Assembly: GCF_006364615.1 (NCBI RefSeq)
Contig: NZ_CP040986.1
Span: 620,001-684,000, forward strand
Origin: Candidatus Methylopumilus rimovensis
GTDB lineage: Bacteria > Pseudomonadota > Gammaproteobacteria > Burkholderiales > Methylophilaceae
Direction of reading: 5' to 3'
DNA: 64,000 nucleotides
The notes beneath the pieces were generated by a model. The model was not told the origin of the DNA and searched no databases. It worked only from the letters and a program-made list of their open reading frames with translations. The translations under genes and the position numbers were made by a program. Positions within the stretch are counted from its first letter, which is position 1, and every line of letters starts with the position of its first letter. Positions 1 to 8,332 of this stretch are shown piece after piece.

Positions 1-457
1 CTATACCGATATTAATGACACTCGTAATTGCTTTACCAGTAAAACCTTTCCATTGACCTGACCTTACTTCTTCACTAAAACGACGCATTTTTTTGAGTAC
101 ATTTTTAATCTTTGGCATAACGTCTTCACCATCCGAAATGATAGATGAGTGGTTTTGATTGCGAAGAGCCGTGTGAAGAACTGCGCGATGTTCGGTGGAG
201 TTTATTTTTTCACCTTCAAACATCCGATTTCGCCAACCCTCAACATCAGCTTCTTTTGCAAGCTTAACTAAAAGATTAATTGTTTCTTTAGAAATGCGAT
301 GTTTTGAATAATCTAGAAGTAAATCATTAAATTGAATATGAAATTGATTAAAACGATCGGGGTCTGATTTAAACATCTCGCGAAGTGAGATGGATTCGAT
401 ATCTTTTTTATTTTGATTTAGAGATTGCCAGATGGGCGATTGATTAATTTGCGACAT
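1..457 (-). CDS. pgi: Glucose-6-phosphate isomerase, N-terminal part (runs off the window)
   Basis: Interconverts glucose-6-phosphate and fructose-6-phosphate in the cytoplasm, at the entry of glycolysis, gluconeogenesis and the hexulose-phosphate sugar pool. The reverse strand reads from an ATG at 457 as MSQINQSPIWQSL and continues without a stop to base 1, about 152 residues. The stretch NSTEHRAVLHTALRNQ is the conserved N-terminal phosphoglucose isomerase signature region, followed by the MPKIKNVLKKM segment typical of the family. Only the first quarter to third of the usual 540-550 residue enzyme is present; the rest lies left of the window. It follows queG on the same strand after a 70-base gap. 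Confidence 0.9.
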   Translation of the reverse strand, partial: MSQINQSPIWQSLNQNKKDIESISLREMFKSDPDRFNQFHIQFNDLLLDYSKHRISKETINLLVKLAKEADVEGWRNRMFEGEKINSTEHRAVLHTALRNQNHSSIISDGEDVMPKIKNVLKKMRRFSEEVRSGQWKGFTGKAITSVINIGI

Positions 458-527
458 GTATAACGTTCAATTTAAGGATTTAATAATGAAAAATTTAATT
501 TAACTTCACATTATAGCAAAGACATAC

Positions 528-1601
528 TTAATTTATATGAAAATTATGTTGTGCGAGAGCCCATGTTATATGCTCCTTAACGAGTGCAGAGGCTTCTTGA
601 TATTTGCTTTTAAGTGCATTCACAATAATTTCAGATGTTTTGGCATTGCCGAGTCCTATTGCAACATTCCTCAACCATTGATCATAGCCTATGCGAAGAA
701 TTGCGCTACCTTCCATGTTTTCTAAAAATTCTGCTTCAGTCCATAAAAAACATTCTACGAGTTCTATATCATCTAAACCATGCCTTACCTTAAAGTCATC
801 TTCTTTGGAGATTTGACCAAACTTATTCCAGGGGCAATATAATTGACAGTCGTCACAACCATACACACGATTGCCAATTTGTTTGCGATATTCCATGGGT
901 ATTGAGGACTTATGTTCAATGGTGAGATAAGAAATGCATTTTCTTGCATCGAGTTTATAGGGCCCTATAATAGCCTTGGTTGGACATACATCCATACAGC
1001 TTGTGCAAGTACCACAATGATTTTCGACTTTTTTATCAATAGGCAAAGGTAAGTTAATATAAATTTCACCTAGAAAGAACCAGGAGCCATGCTCTTTATT
1101 AATAAGTAGAGTATGTTTTCCTCTCCAACCAAGCCCAGATTTCTCAGCAAGCTCAACCTCCATCACTGGAGCGCTATCTGTAAATAACCTAAATTGAAAA
1201 GCGTGATCTAAAGCTTTATGTGCTTCTTTTTGAATTTTTTCTGAAAGCTTTTTTAGCTTTGCACGCATTACTTTATGATAATCACGACCTAAAGCGTAAC
1301 GTGAAATGAACGCTTTTTGACTATCCTGCAAAATAGTTTCTGAATTTTGCGAATGAGGAAAATAGTTAAGTCTAGCTGTGATAATTCGAATAGTATGAGG
1401 TACTAGCTCTTCTGGCTTATATCGCCGAGAACCATGTTTTACCATATAATGCATTTCACCATGGAACCCTTGTTTAATCCATTCTAGATAATGATCTTTA
1501 GTATGATTGAGATCTATATCAGCGATGCCAATTTGATCAAAACCAAATTCTCGGCCCCAGCCTTTAATTTGCAATGCTAATTGATCCCAAATTTCTGTCA
1601 T
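528..1601 (-). CDS. queG: Epoxyqueuosine reductase QueG
   Basis: Last step of queuosine synthesis: reduces epoxyqueuosine to queuosine at tRNA position 34, a cobalamin- and iron-sulfur-dependent reaction in the family. The 357-residue length is normal. Two ferredoxin-like [4Fe-4S] clusters are visible: Cys196/199/202/206 (CGTCTSCMDVCP) and Cys249/252/256 (CDDCQLYCPWNK), with an additional Cys222. The N-terminal half carries the DUF1730/cobalamin-binding region with HGEMHYM and the SGLGWRGKHT segment. The gene is divergent from tsaE with only 31 bases between starts, so promoters must be short. QueF, which makes the preQ1 precursor, is 10 kb away in this window, so at least two queuosine steps are retained. 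Confidence 0.95.
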   Translation of the reverse strand: MTEIWDQLALQIKGWGREFGFDQIGIADIDLNHTKDHYLEWIKQGFHGEMHYMVKHGSRRYKPEELVPHTIRIITARLNYFPHSQNSETILQDSQKAFISRYALGRDYHKVMRAKLKKLSEKIQKEAHKALDHAFQFRLFTDSAPVMEVELAEKSGLGWRGKHTLLINKEHGSWFFLGEIYINLPLPIDKKVENHCGTCTSCMDVCPTKAIIGPYKLDARKCISYLTIEHKSSIPMEYRKQIGNRVYGCDDCQLYCPWNKFGQISKEDDFKVRHGLDDIELVECFLWTEAEFLENMEGSAILRIGYDQWLRNVAIGLGNAKTSEIIVNALKSKYQEASALVKEHITWALAQHNFHIN

Positions 1602-1632
1602 GTTTTAATTATTTTTTATATAAATTGTATCT

Positions 1633-2094
1633 ATGATGTTTGATTCTAATTATGACTTAAAAGATGAAAGTGAAACACTTCGTTTGGCGGAAAGTATGGC
1701 AAGTCATTTATTTCCTGGAATGAATTTATATTTAAAAGGTGAATTGGGTTCTGGCAAAACGACATTTGTTAGAGGTGTTCTCCGAGGACTTGGTTATCAA
1801 GATAAAGTTAAAAGTCCGACTTATACGCTCGTGGAGCCTTATAGTTTAGAAAAATTTACTATTTACCACTTTGATCTCTACCGCTTCAAAGATGAAACTG
1901 AATGGGATGATGCTGGATTTAGAGAGTACTTTAATAATACTTCTATTTGCTTGGTTGAATGGCCAGAAAAAGCAGGGCATATTCTTCCCAAACCTGACAT
2001 TTCAATTGAGCTTAGTCACACCCCTCATGGCCGACATCTTCATTTGATTAGTTATACATCAATAGGAACTGAATGTTTAAAAGCCATCATCTAA
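1633..2094 (+). CDS. tsaE: tRNA threonylcarbamoyladenosine biosynthesis ATPase TsaE
   Basis: ATPase partner of TsaB/TsaD in making t6A37 on ANN-decoding tRNAs. The P-loop GELGSGKTT lies near residues 36-44, followed by the KSPTYTLVEPY switch segment and the YHFDLYRF and VEWPEKA motifs typical of the family. At 153 residues it is full length. Two ATG codons are adjacent at 1633 and 1636, and either could be used. Its last 22 bases overlap the start of amiC in another frame, suggesting translational coupling, and tsaE-amiC is a common proteobacterial pair. Confidence 0.95.
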   Translation: MMFDSNYDLKDESETLRLAESMASHLFPGMNLYLKGELGSGKTTFVRGVLRGLGYQDKVKSPTYTLVEPYSLEKFTIYHFDLYRFKDETEWDDAGFREYFNNTSICLVEWPEKAGHILPKPDISIELSHTPHGRHLHLISYTSIGTECLKAII

Positions 2095-3335
2095 AAGTTT
2101 TTTTTGTACTAATGTGGACAATTTTCCCTAATCATATTTTTGCAAAAAATTCGATTGAATCTGCGCGAGTATGGCCTGCAAGAGAGTACACGCGAGTAAC
2201 CCTAGAATCTCTCAAGCCTATTAGTAATGATCAAATGATTTTAAAAAACCCAGATCGCTTGGTGATTGATCTTCACGACATTGAACTGAATGATGATTTA
2301 AAAAATTTAAGTACAAAAATATTATCAAGCGATCCTAATATTAAACAAATTCGTGTTGCTAAATTTAATAGTCAAGTGTCTCGAGTCGTAATTGAGCTAA
2401 GGGCTGAATCTAAAATTAATATTTTTTCTCTAAAGCCTGCGGGGGGTTATAAGCATCGTTTAGTGATCGATGTTTATCCAAGAGTTGACGAATTAATGGC
2501 GCTTGTCCAAGACAAAGAAAAAAAAGATATAACGGCCCCTAAGAAAGAGATTATTTTGTCGTCCCCATCAGAAACTAAAAAAGAAAAAGCACTTCAAGAA
2601 GCTCCATCATCGCAATCTAATAAAATTCCTACTAAAAAAATCGTGATTGCTATAGATGCTGGGCATGGTGGTGAGGACTCTGGTGCAAGAGGCGCCTCTG
2701 GCAGTTTAGAAAAAAATATTACTTTATCGATTGCGAGAAAACTTAAAAAAGAGATTGATAATGACGAGCAATTAAGAGCAGTATTAACGCGGGATGATGA
2801 TTATTTCGTTCCCCTTCATGGGCGGGTTATAAAAGCAAGAAAATTAAAGGCGGATATCTTTGTGTCTATCCACGCGGATGCTTTTACTAATCCAGATGCC
2901 AAAGGCTCTTCAGTATTTGCATTATCAGAAAGTGGTGCCACGTCTGCCTCGGCAAGATATTTAGCTAACAAGGAAAATGAGTCAGATTTAATCGGCGGTG
3001 TAAGTTTGGATGATAAAGATCCGATGTTAGCAAAAACATTACTTGATTTATCTCAATCAGCAACTATTAATGACAGCGTAAAACTTGGTAATTTCGTTTT
3101 GGATCAGCTACGCGATATTAATGACTTACATAAGTCTAATGTCGAACAAGCAGGATTTGCGGTTCTTAAATCACCTGATATTCCATCCATTCTTGTTGAA
3201 ACAGCTTTTATTAGTAATCCTAAAGAGGAGCAGATCTTAAATAATGACGAACATCAGGAAATTTTAGCTAAAAATATTTTAATTGGTATAAAAAAATATT
3301 TATCTTCCAATCCTAATATCGCTAAGAATTTCTAA
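2073..3335 (+). CDS. amiC: N-acetylmuramoyl-L-alanine amidase, AmiC/AmiB type, with AMIN domain
   Basis: Periplasmic zinc amidase that splits septal peptidoglycan during daughter-cell separation. Residues 1-24 form a signal peptide ending near FAKN. An AMIN targeting domain spans about 30-135, then a Lys/Ser-rich linker (about 145-190), then the Amidase_3 domain. Metal and catalytic motifs are intact: AIDAGHGG (His), SLEKN (Glu), VSIHAD (His) and the C-terminal LVETAFISN (catalytic Glu). The 420-residue length fits AmiC. The start overlaps tsaE by 22 bases and miaA follows after 4 bases. Activation would normally need an EnvC/NlpD-type LytM factor, which is not in this window. Confidence 0.93.
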   Translation: MFKSHHLKVFFVLMWTIFPNHIFAKNSIESARVWPAREYTRVTLESLKPISNDQMILKNPDRLVIDLHDIELNDDLKNLSTKILSSDPNIKQIRVAKFNSQVSRVVIELRAESKINIFSLKPAGGYKHRLVIDVYPRVDELMALVQDKEKKDITAPKKEIILSSPSETKKEKALQEAPSSQSNKIPTKKIVIAIDAGHGGEDSGARGASGSLEKNITLSIARKLKKEIDNDEQLRAVLTRDDDYFVPLHGRVIKARKLKADIFVSIHADAFTNPDAKGSSVFALSESGATSASARYLANKENESDLIGGVSLDDKDPMLAKTLLDLSQSATINDSVKLGNFVLDQLRDINDLHKSNVEQAGFAVLKSPDIPSILVETAFISNPKEEQILNNDEHQEILAKNILIGIKKYLSSNPNIAKNF

Positions 3336-3339
3336 AGAT

Positions 3340-4281
3340 ATGGCAATAGATAAGCCACCTATTTTCTTTTTATTAGGGCCAACAGCGTCAGGCAAAACAA
3401 AACTTGCTGTTGACCTCGTTAATACTTTCCCATTTGAAATCATTAGTGTTGATTCCGCTCAAATATATCAAGATATGAACATTGGTGTAGCTAAGCCATC
3501 TCAAAATGTCTTAAATGTGGCACCTCACCATCTCATCAATATCATTAGGCCAGATGAAACATATTCCGTAGCGCAATTTTTACAAGATACTTTAAGGCTT
3601 ATTGATGAAATTCTACTCCGAGGCCATATTCCACTATTGGTAGGAGGCACAATGATGTATTTCAACGCTCTTGAAAAAGGCATTAATCAAATGCCGAAAA
3701 CTGATTATCAAATAAGAAAAGATATAGAAAAAGAAGCCATTCAATTTGGATGGCCAAAACTTTATGAAAAACTCAAGTCTGTTGATAATGAAACAGCAAT
3801 GAAGTTAAATCCTAATGACGCTCAGCGTATTAGTCGCGGTTTAGAAGTTTTTTATTCTTCTGGAAAAACTTTATCTTATTTTCATAAATCAAAAAATAAA
3901 AATGAATTTCCTTTCACTGTTTTTAAATTAGGATTGATGCCCAGTAATAGAAAAATTCTTCATCAGCGTATTGAATTTAGAGTTAATGAAATGATTGAGG
4001 CTGGCTTATTTAAAGAAGTAGAGTTTTTGCGTAAAAAGTATCCTGAGCTTCAAAATCACATGCCATCAATGAGATCAGTTGGCTATCGTCAAGTGCTTGA
4101 GTATTTTAATGGTGATTTTCAGGAAAAAGAATGTATCGATAAGATTGTTTTCGCAACTCGGCAACTTGCAAAAAGGCAAATGACTTGGATGAGAAGCATG
4201 GAAAATCTTAATGTGTTCGATTGTGGAAATCATCGTTTAAATGAAGAGGTCGAAGCTTTCATAAAAGCTGCATTAGTATGA
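3340..4281 (+). CDS. miaA: tRNA dimethylallyltransferase MiaA
   Basis: Adds the dimethylallyl group to A37 of tRNAs reading UNN codons. The P-loop GPTASGKTK is near residues 13-21, followed by the tRNA/DMAPP-binding VDSAQIYQDMNIGVAKP and the VGGTMMYF motif. The C-terminal FATRQLAKRQMTWMR element is also present. At 313 residues it is full length. It sits 4 bases after amiC; in many proteobacteria mutL separates these genes, but here there is no room for it. Its stop overlaps the ATG of the transporter by 4 bases (ATGA), so the four plus-strand genes look like one operon. Confidence 0.96.
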   Translation: MAIDKPPIFFLLGPTASGKTKLAVDLVNTFPFEIISVDSAQIYQDMNIGVAKPSQNVLNVAPHHLINIIRPDETYSVAQFLQDTLRLIDEILLRGHIPLLVGGTMMYFNALEKGINQMPKTDYQIRKDIEKEAIQFGWPKLYEKLKSVDNETAMKLNPNDAQRISRGLEVFYSSGKTLSYFHKSKNKNEFPFTVFKLGLMPSNRKILHQRIEFRVNEMIEAGLFKEVEFLRKKYPELQNHMPSMRSVGYRQVLEYFNGDFQEKECIDKIVFATRQLAKRQMTWMRSMENLNVFDCGNHRLNEEVEAFIKAALV

Positions 4282-5138
4282 GAATAAAACATTACCTTCC
4301 TATATTTTCATTGCTTTTTGGAGCTTTTGTCTGGGGAATTATTTGGTATCCATATCGCTTGATGGCACAAGCTGGTGTTTCAGGCATATATTCCAGTCTT
4401 TATGTGTTTATATTGACACTTGCTATTGCGCTACCATATTTTTTTATCACTAAGAAAAAGATTCCTATATGGTCGAAAGATTTCTGGTTTCTTTCTGTTG
4501 TAGCTGGTTATACCAATATTAGTTATGTATTAGCTGTGATTGATGGCGAGGTTATTCGCGTTATGCTTTTGTTTTACCTCTCCCCAGTTTGGACTATTTT
4601 TTTATCTCACTTTATGCTAAATGAAGATACGCAAAAAAGACATTATATTGCTGCATTTATTTCGCTTCTTGGTGCATTGGTTATGTTCTGGCAACCAAAC
4701 CATTTTATTTATTTAGATTTAAAGAGCGATTGGTTAGCGCTGAGCTCAGGAATAGGTTTTGCGATGACCAATGTCATGACGAGAAAACATCAGCATATGA
4801 CAATCAGTCAGAAAGCTTTAGCAATTTGGATAGGTGTTATCATAATAGCCATAATATGCATTCTCTTTGATAAAGACACTATGCCTTCATTACATTTTTT
4901 TAGGCCAGTGGATGCTTTTATTGCTATTGCGATTGCATTATGTTTATTTTTTTCAACCTTACTTGTTCAATTTGGAGTTACACAAATTAAAGCGGTTGAA
5001 GCGTCTAGTTTTTTTCTTTTTGAAATCGTGGTTGCTGCAATTTCATCTTACTTACTTGTAGGTGAAAGTATTGAAATTAAAGAATGGTTTGGCGGCATCA
5101 TGATTATTGCTGGAGTTATTCTTGCCGCAAAAAATTAA
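4278..5138 (+). CDS. EamA-family (DMT superfamily) inner-membrane transporter
   Basis: A 286-residue hydrophobic protein with about ten predicted membrane segments in two EamA repeats, the drug/metabolite transporter layout. The first repeat starts at the N-terminus (FSLLFGAFVWGIIWYPYR) and the second after about residue 150 (SDWLALSSGIGFAMTNVMTR). The conserved end of the first repeat (ISLLGALVMF) and of the second (GIMIIAGVILAAKN) are recognisable. The substrate cannot be told from sequence; relatives export amino acids, nucleosides or metabolites. It is translationally coupled to miaA (ATGA) and its stop overlaps the stop of the convergent TPR glycosyltransferase gene. Confidence 0.85.
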   Translation: MRIKHYLPIFSLLFGAFVWGIIWYPYRLMAQAGVSGIYSSLYVFILTLAIALPYFFITKKKIPIWSKDFWFLSVVAGYTNISYVLAVIDGEVIRVMLLFYLSPVWTIFLSHFMLNEDTQKRHYIAAFISLLGALVMFWQPNHFIYLDLKSDWLALSSGIGFAMTNVMTRKHQHMTISQKALAIWIGVIIIAIICILFDKDTMPSLHFFRPVDAFIAIAIALCLFFSTLLVQFGVTQIKAVEASSFFLFEIVVAAISSYLLVGESIEIKEWFGGIMIIAGVILAAKN

Positions 5139-6991
5139 ATTAAATTTTGATAGACACTCTCTAATGTTTTTACGAATAATTGCGGATGGAATACGGGTGA
5201 ATTTCTTTTAGCTTCATTCAATCTATAAATAACATTTTGTCGATATTTTAAGTCTTCAGTGAGTCGAATAGCGCAATTAATGTAGCTTTCAATATCTTCG
5301 GTAATGAGTTCATCTAAATTTAAGCTATGAAGCAAACTTCCCGCCACTCTTGAAGCAAATGTACTTCCCTTAAGTGTGACTATAGGTAAATTCATAGATA
5401 AGGCATCGCTTGCTGATGTATGCGCGTTATATGGCAAGGTATCTAAATAAACATCAGCTAAAGCATGACGAGCTATATGTTCATTGTTAGGCGCTCGTGT
5501 TGCAAAAATGATTCTTTCTGGGTTAATGCCATGCTTATCTGCATAATCTTTCAAATTACTAGTTGCCCAAGCATTTGAATAGGTTAACCATAGGATACTT
5601 TTTGGATATTTTTCAAGGAGTGTAAGCCAAGCCTTGAATATGAACTCGGTAATTTTAAAAGATTGGTTAAAGGCGCAATACACAAAAGCATCTTCAGGAA
5701 TGCCGTAATCTTTTCTATTTTTTTGATTTAAGTGAGCGCGATTTTCTATATTGGGCTGATATGCAAATGGCAGTCTTAGAATGGTTTCTGCATAATACTT
5801 TTCATCATTTTTAGGAATAATGAAGTCATCAGCCAGGATGTAATCATAAAGTGGTTTTTCTTGTGTTAGGCCCATCGTGCCCGGATAGCCCAGCCAATTA
5901 ATAGTGGTTGTATTTTCAAGCTGCGGCGCAATAAAAGCACGACTATTATTGGTATAGCCAGTTAAATCAATAAAAATATCAATTTCGTCATTATTAATAA
6001 GGTTTACAGCTTTTTCATCATTAAGGCTTGAAATGTCCCGATAACAATCAAATAAACTAATAAGTGTTTTTCGCTCATTAGTATTTTCATGTGGACTTGC
6101 GTCATAGGCGTAAATATCAAATATATCCCGATTGTGATATTTGATAACATCACGAATTAAAAAATATAGTGGGTGAAGTTTAAAATCCGACGATAAATAG
6201 CCGATACGAATTTTATTTTTTTGTCTCCATTTTTCTTTTTTAAAAGGTCGATCTTTAAAATGATTTTGTGTCCATTGATTTGCGCATAATAGTTGATCTT
6301 GAGCGGACGATAGGGGATTTGCAACGAAAGCAAAAGGCGAAATAAGTGCTTCTGTATTTGTATTTACAATAGAACATATTTTTTGGAAATATTTGTCAAT
6401 ATCATACCAGTTACACATATGCTGTTTTTGATGAGCAAGGTGGACTAGTGCATGAAAAAGATCAGGCTTGATTTTCAAAGCATTTTGGTAGGATATTAAA
6501 GACTTATCTAAATAGCCCAGTTTACGTTCTGCGTTGCCATTGTTATTCCAAAGATCAGCATCATTCGGATTTAGTTGGATAGCTTTTTGATAATTCTCAT
6601 AAGCTATAGAAATTTTATTAAGCTTATCTTGTGTGTTTGCTAAGTTGTAATAGTAAACCCAATTATTTTTTTCATATTCTAGAACTTCTTCAAAGCAAGC
6701 TTCTGATAATTTGAATTTTGATTCTAAATAATACTCATTACCGAATGAAGTAAGAGAAAAACAGAGTGCATTTTTAATATCTACATTATCTTTAAATTGA
6801 TACAAGCATCTTCTAAAGTAACCCGCAGCTTCTTCGAATTGTTTGTTGGAAGCACAAAGATTTCCTAATTCTAATTGGATAATGTAATTTTCAGGTTCTA
6901 ACTGCAGCGCCTTCTTTAATGAACTAATGGCTTTTGAAAGATCTCCCCCTCTTTCATATTTTTCTGCTTCTTCAATCAATATTTTCGACAT
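5135..6991 (-). CDS. TPR-repeat protein with O-GlcNAc-transferase (SPINDLY, GT41) domain
   Basis: A 618-residue fusion of tetratricopeptide repeats (about residues 1-190; repeats such as ADLWNNNGNAERKLGYLDKSLISYQNALKIKP contain the TPR A/G/Y/P pattern) with a GT41 glycosyltransferase region (about 230-618). Diagnostic blocks are IGYLSSDFKLHPL, DIFIDLTGYTNNSR, INWLGYPGTMG, VYCAFNQSFKI, and the sugar-nucleotide site DVYLDTLPYNAHTSASDAL. In bacteria such proteins are suspected to glycosylate proteins or surface molecules; the acceptor is unknown. There is no signal peptide, so it is predicted cytoplasmic. It lies 9 bases downstream of the mnmC2 gene on the same strand. Confidence 0.85.
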   Translation of the reverse strand: MSKILIEEAEKYERGGDLSKAISSLKKALQLEPENYIIQLELGNLCASNKQFEEAAGYFRRCLYQFKDNVDIKNALCFSLTSFGNEYYLESKFKLSEACFEEVLEYEKNNWVYYYNLANTQDKLNKISIAYENYQKAIQLNPNDADLWNNNGNAERKLGYLDKSLISYQNALKIKPDLFHALVHLAHQKQHMCNWYDIDKYFQKICSIVNTNTEALISPFAFVANPLSSAQDQLLCANQWTQNHFKDRPFKKEKWRQKNKIRIGYLSSDFKLHPLYFLIRDVIKYHNRDIFDIYAYDASPHENTNERKTLISLFDCYRDISSLNDEKAVNLINNDEIDIFIDLTGYTNNSRAFIAPQLENTTTINWLGYPGTMGLTQEKPLYDYILADDFIIPKNDEKYYAETILRLPFAYQPNIENRAHLNQKNRKDYGIPEDAFVYCAFNQSFKITEFIFKAWLTLLEKYPKSILWLTYSNAWATSNLKDYADKHGINPERIIFATRAPNNEHIARHALADVYLDTLPYNAHTSASDALSMNLPIVTLKGSTFASRVAGSLLHSLNLDELITEDIESYINCAIRLTEDLKYRQNVIYRLNEAKRNSPVFHPQLFVKTLESVYQNLI

Positions 6992-7000
6992 GATGTAAAT

Positions 7001-8203
7001 TTATACCTTAAAAATCTGGCTTGCCACTTTTTTTAAACTCATTTTTTTAAGTCGATATCTTTCTGGATTTGTATAATTTAATGTTTTTTTATCTTCTTGA
7101 GATAAATTATCATTAATTAAATTTGCGAGCACAGAGCTGCAGTAGGGCGCGAACGTAAAGCCTCTAGAACCAAACCCACTTGCAATATATAAATCTTTAA
7201 GCCAAGGCAGTTGATCGGCTCGCGCTAATTCTCTAACACGCATTTTTCCTAATAATTGGTTATCAAATACACGGCCAACATATGGTTTTCTATCTTTTGT
7301 AGACGCTCGCCAGGCAACTCTCCCATGAATTGATTCTTGTGCTTCACAGTGGTTATAAAATTCTCTGTGTATTTTTTTGATTGAGGCGATATTCTTTTTT
7401 GTATCGCTTTTTCTTAAATCTTTATTAAAGTCATTCATGGCATAAGTTGCGCCAAAAATATGCTTATCTTGAATCAGTGGCGCCAAATAACCTTCATCGC
7501 AAGTAACGATGGGTGGCATTTGCAATGTTGTTGAGTTGATCCAATTAACCTGTCCCCTAAATGCATCTGTATGTAGGTGTTGGGTAAGATCAAATTGACT
7601 TACAGACGAAGCATTACAAATAGCCACATGTGATGAATTAAAGGTTTTTTGACTCTCAGTTTTAAGTGTCCATTGATCAGTCGATTTTTCAATTGACTTA
7701 ATCTTTTGATGAGTGACTATTTTGATATTAGAGTGATTAATTAGGTGGCTGCATAAGGCTATAGGATTTACCCATCCACCTTGATGGAAGAATAGTCCGC
7801 TTGAATTACTTTCTATTAAATACTTATTTAAAATTGATTCATTAATTAAGCTAAAAAAATTTTCTTTGTTTGTAATTTTTCTTGATAAATTAATTTCTAG
7901 TTTTTGAGCGTATGCTTCCTCCAGAATTTCAATTGCTCCATCAAATCGATAATCACCTTCATTTAGTCCTAATCGTCTTATCCATCCTGTCGTAAATCTA
8001 AAACTTTTCAACATAAAATCATTGTAAGCTTCATCATTTAACATAAATTTTGGATAAATGGCTGCAACCGGATTCCCTGATCCGCCTTGCGCTATGTCAT
8101 CTTCACTCTCTAGTAATGTTACATTCCATCCAGAATTAGCTAAAAAATGTGCTAATGAACAACCTGCGATGCCAGCCCCGATGATTAAAATATTTTTTTG
8201 CAT
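7001..8203 (-). CDS. mnmC: FAD-dependent oxidoreductase domain of MnmC (stand-alone MnmC2)
   Basis: The C-terminal FAD domain of MnmC removes the carboxymethyl group of cmnm5(s2)U34 in tRNA to give nm5(s2)U. The dinucleotide motif GAGIAGCSLAHFLA is at the N-terminus, followed by GGSGNPVAAIYPKF, which is characteristic of MnmC. The C-terminal GFGSRGFTFAPYCSSVLA is also MnmC-like. The usual N-terminal methyltransferase (MnmC1/DUF752) is absent from this protein and from the flanks. The reading frame opens earlier at a TTG (8242), but I chose the ATG at 8203, which places the FAD motif near the N-terminus (400 residues), as normal in Rossmann flavoproteins. Confidence 0.85.
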   Translation of the reverse strand: MQKNILIIGAGIAGCSLAHFLANSGWNVTLLESEDDIAQGGSGNPVAAIYPKFMLNDEAYNDFMLKSFRFTTGWIRRLGLNEGDYRFDGAIEILEEAYAQKLEINLSRKITNKENFFSLINESILNKYLIESNSSGLFFHQGGWVNPIALCSHLINHSNIKIVTHQKIKSIEKSTDQWTLKTESQKTFNSSHVAICNASSVSQFDLTQHLHTDAFRGQVNWINSTTLQMPPIVTCDEGYLAPLIQDKHIFGATYAMNDFNKDLRKSDTKKNIASIKKIHREFYNHCEAQESIHGRVAWRASTKDRKPYVGRVFDNQLLGKMRVRELARADQLPWLKDLYIASGFGSRGFTFAPYCSSVLANLINDNLSQEDKKTLNYTNPERYRLKKMSLKKVASQIFKV

Positions 8204-8246
8204 GTAAAAATTTATCAGTTTATATCTGGTATTAAAAAACAATTGC

Positions 8247-8276
8247 TTGAGATAAGATATCAGTAGTAAGCATTAT
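8247..8276 (+). promoter_or_regulatory. Possible sigma-70-type promoter for the PQQ dehydrogenase
   Basis: TTGAGA at 8247-8252 (five of six to the -35 consensus) is followed after 18 bases by CATTAT at 8271-8276 (four of six to the -10 consensus). It lies in the 129-base gap between the divergent mnmC2 and PQQ dehydrogenase starts, about 55 bases before the latter. This is inference from hexamer match only; other A+T-rich hexamers in the gap could serve. Confidence 0.3.
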
Positions 8277-8332
8277 CCATAAAGTGCTTTATTAATCTAG
8301 CAAAGTCATACAACCATTTTGAAGGGTATACG

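Noticed and set aside
8204-8242. TTG start 13 codons upstream for mnmC2
   Set aside because: It would push the FAD motif away from the N-terminus; the ATG at 8203 is preferred.
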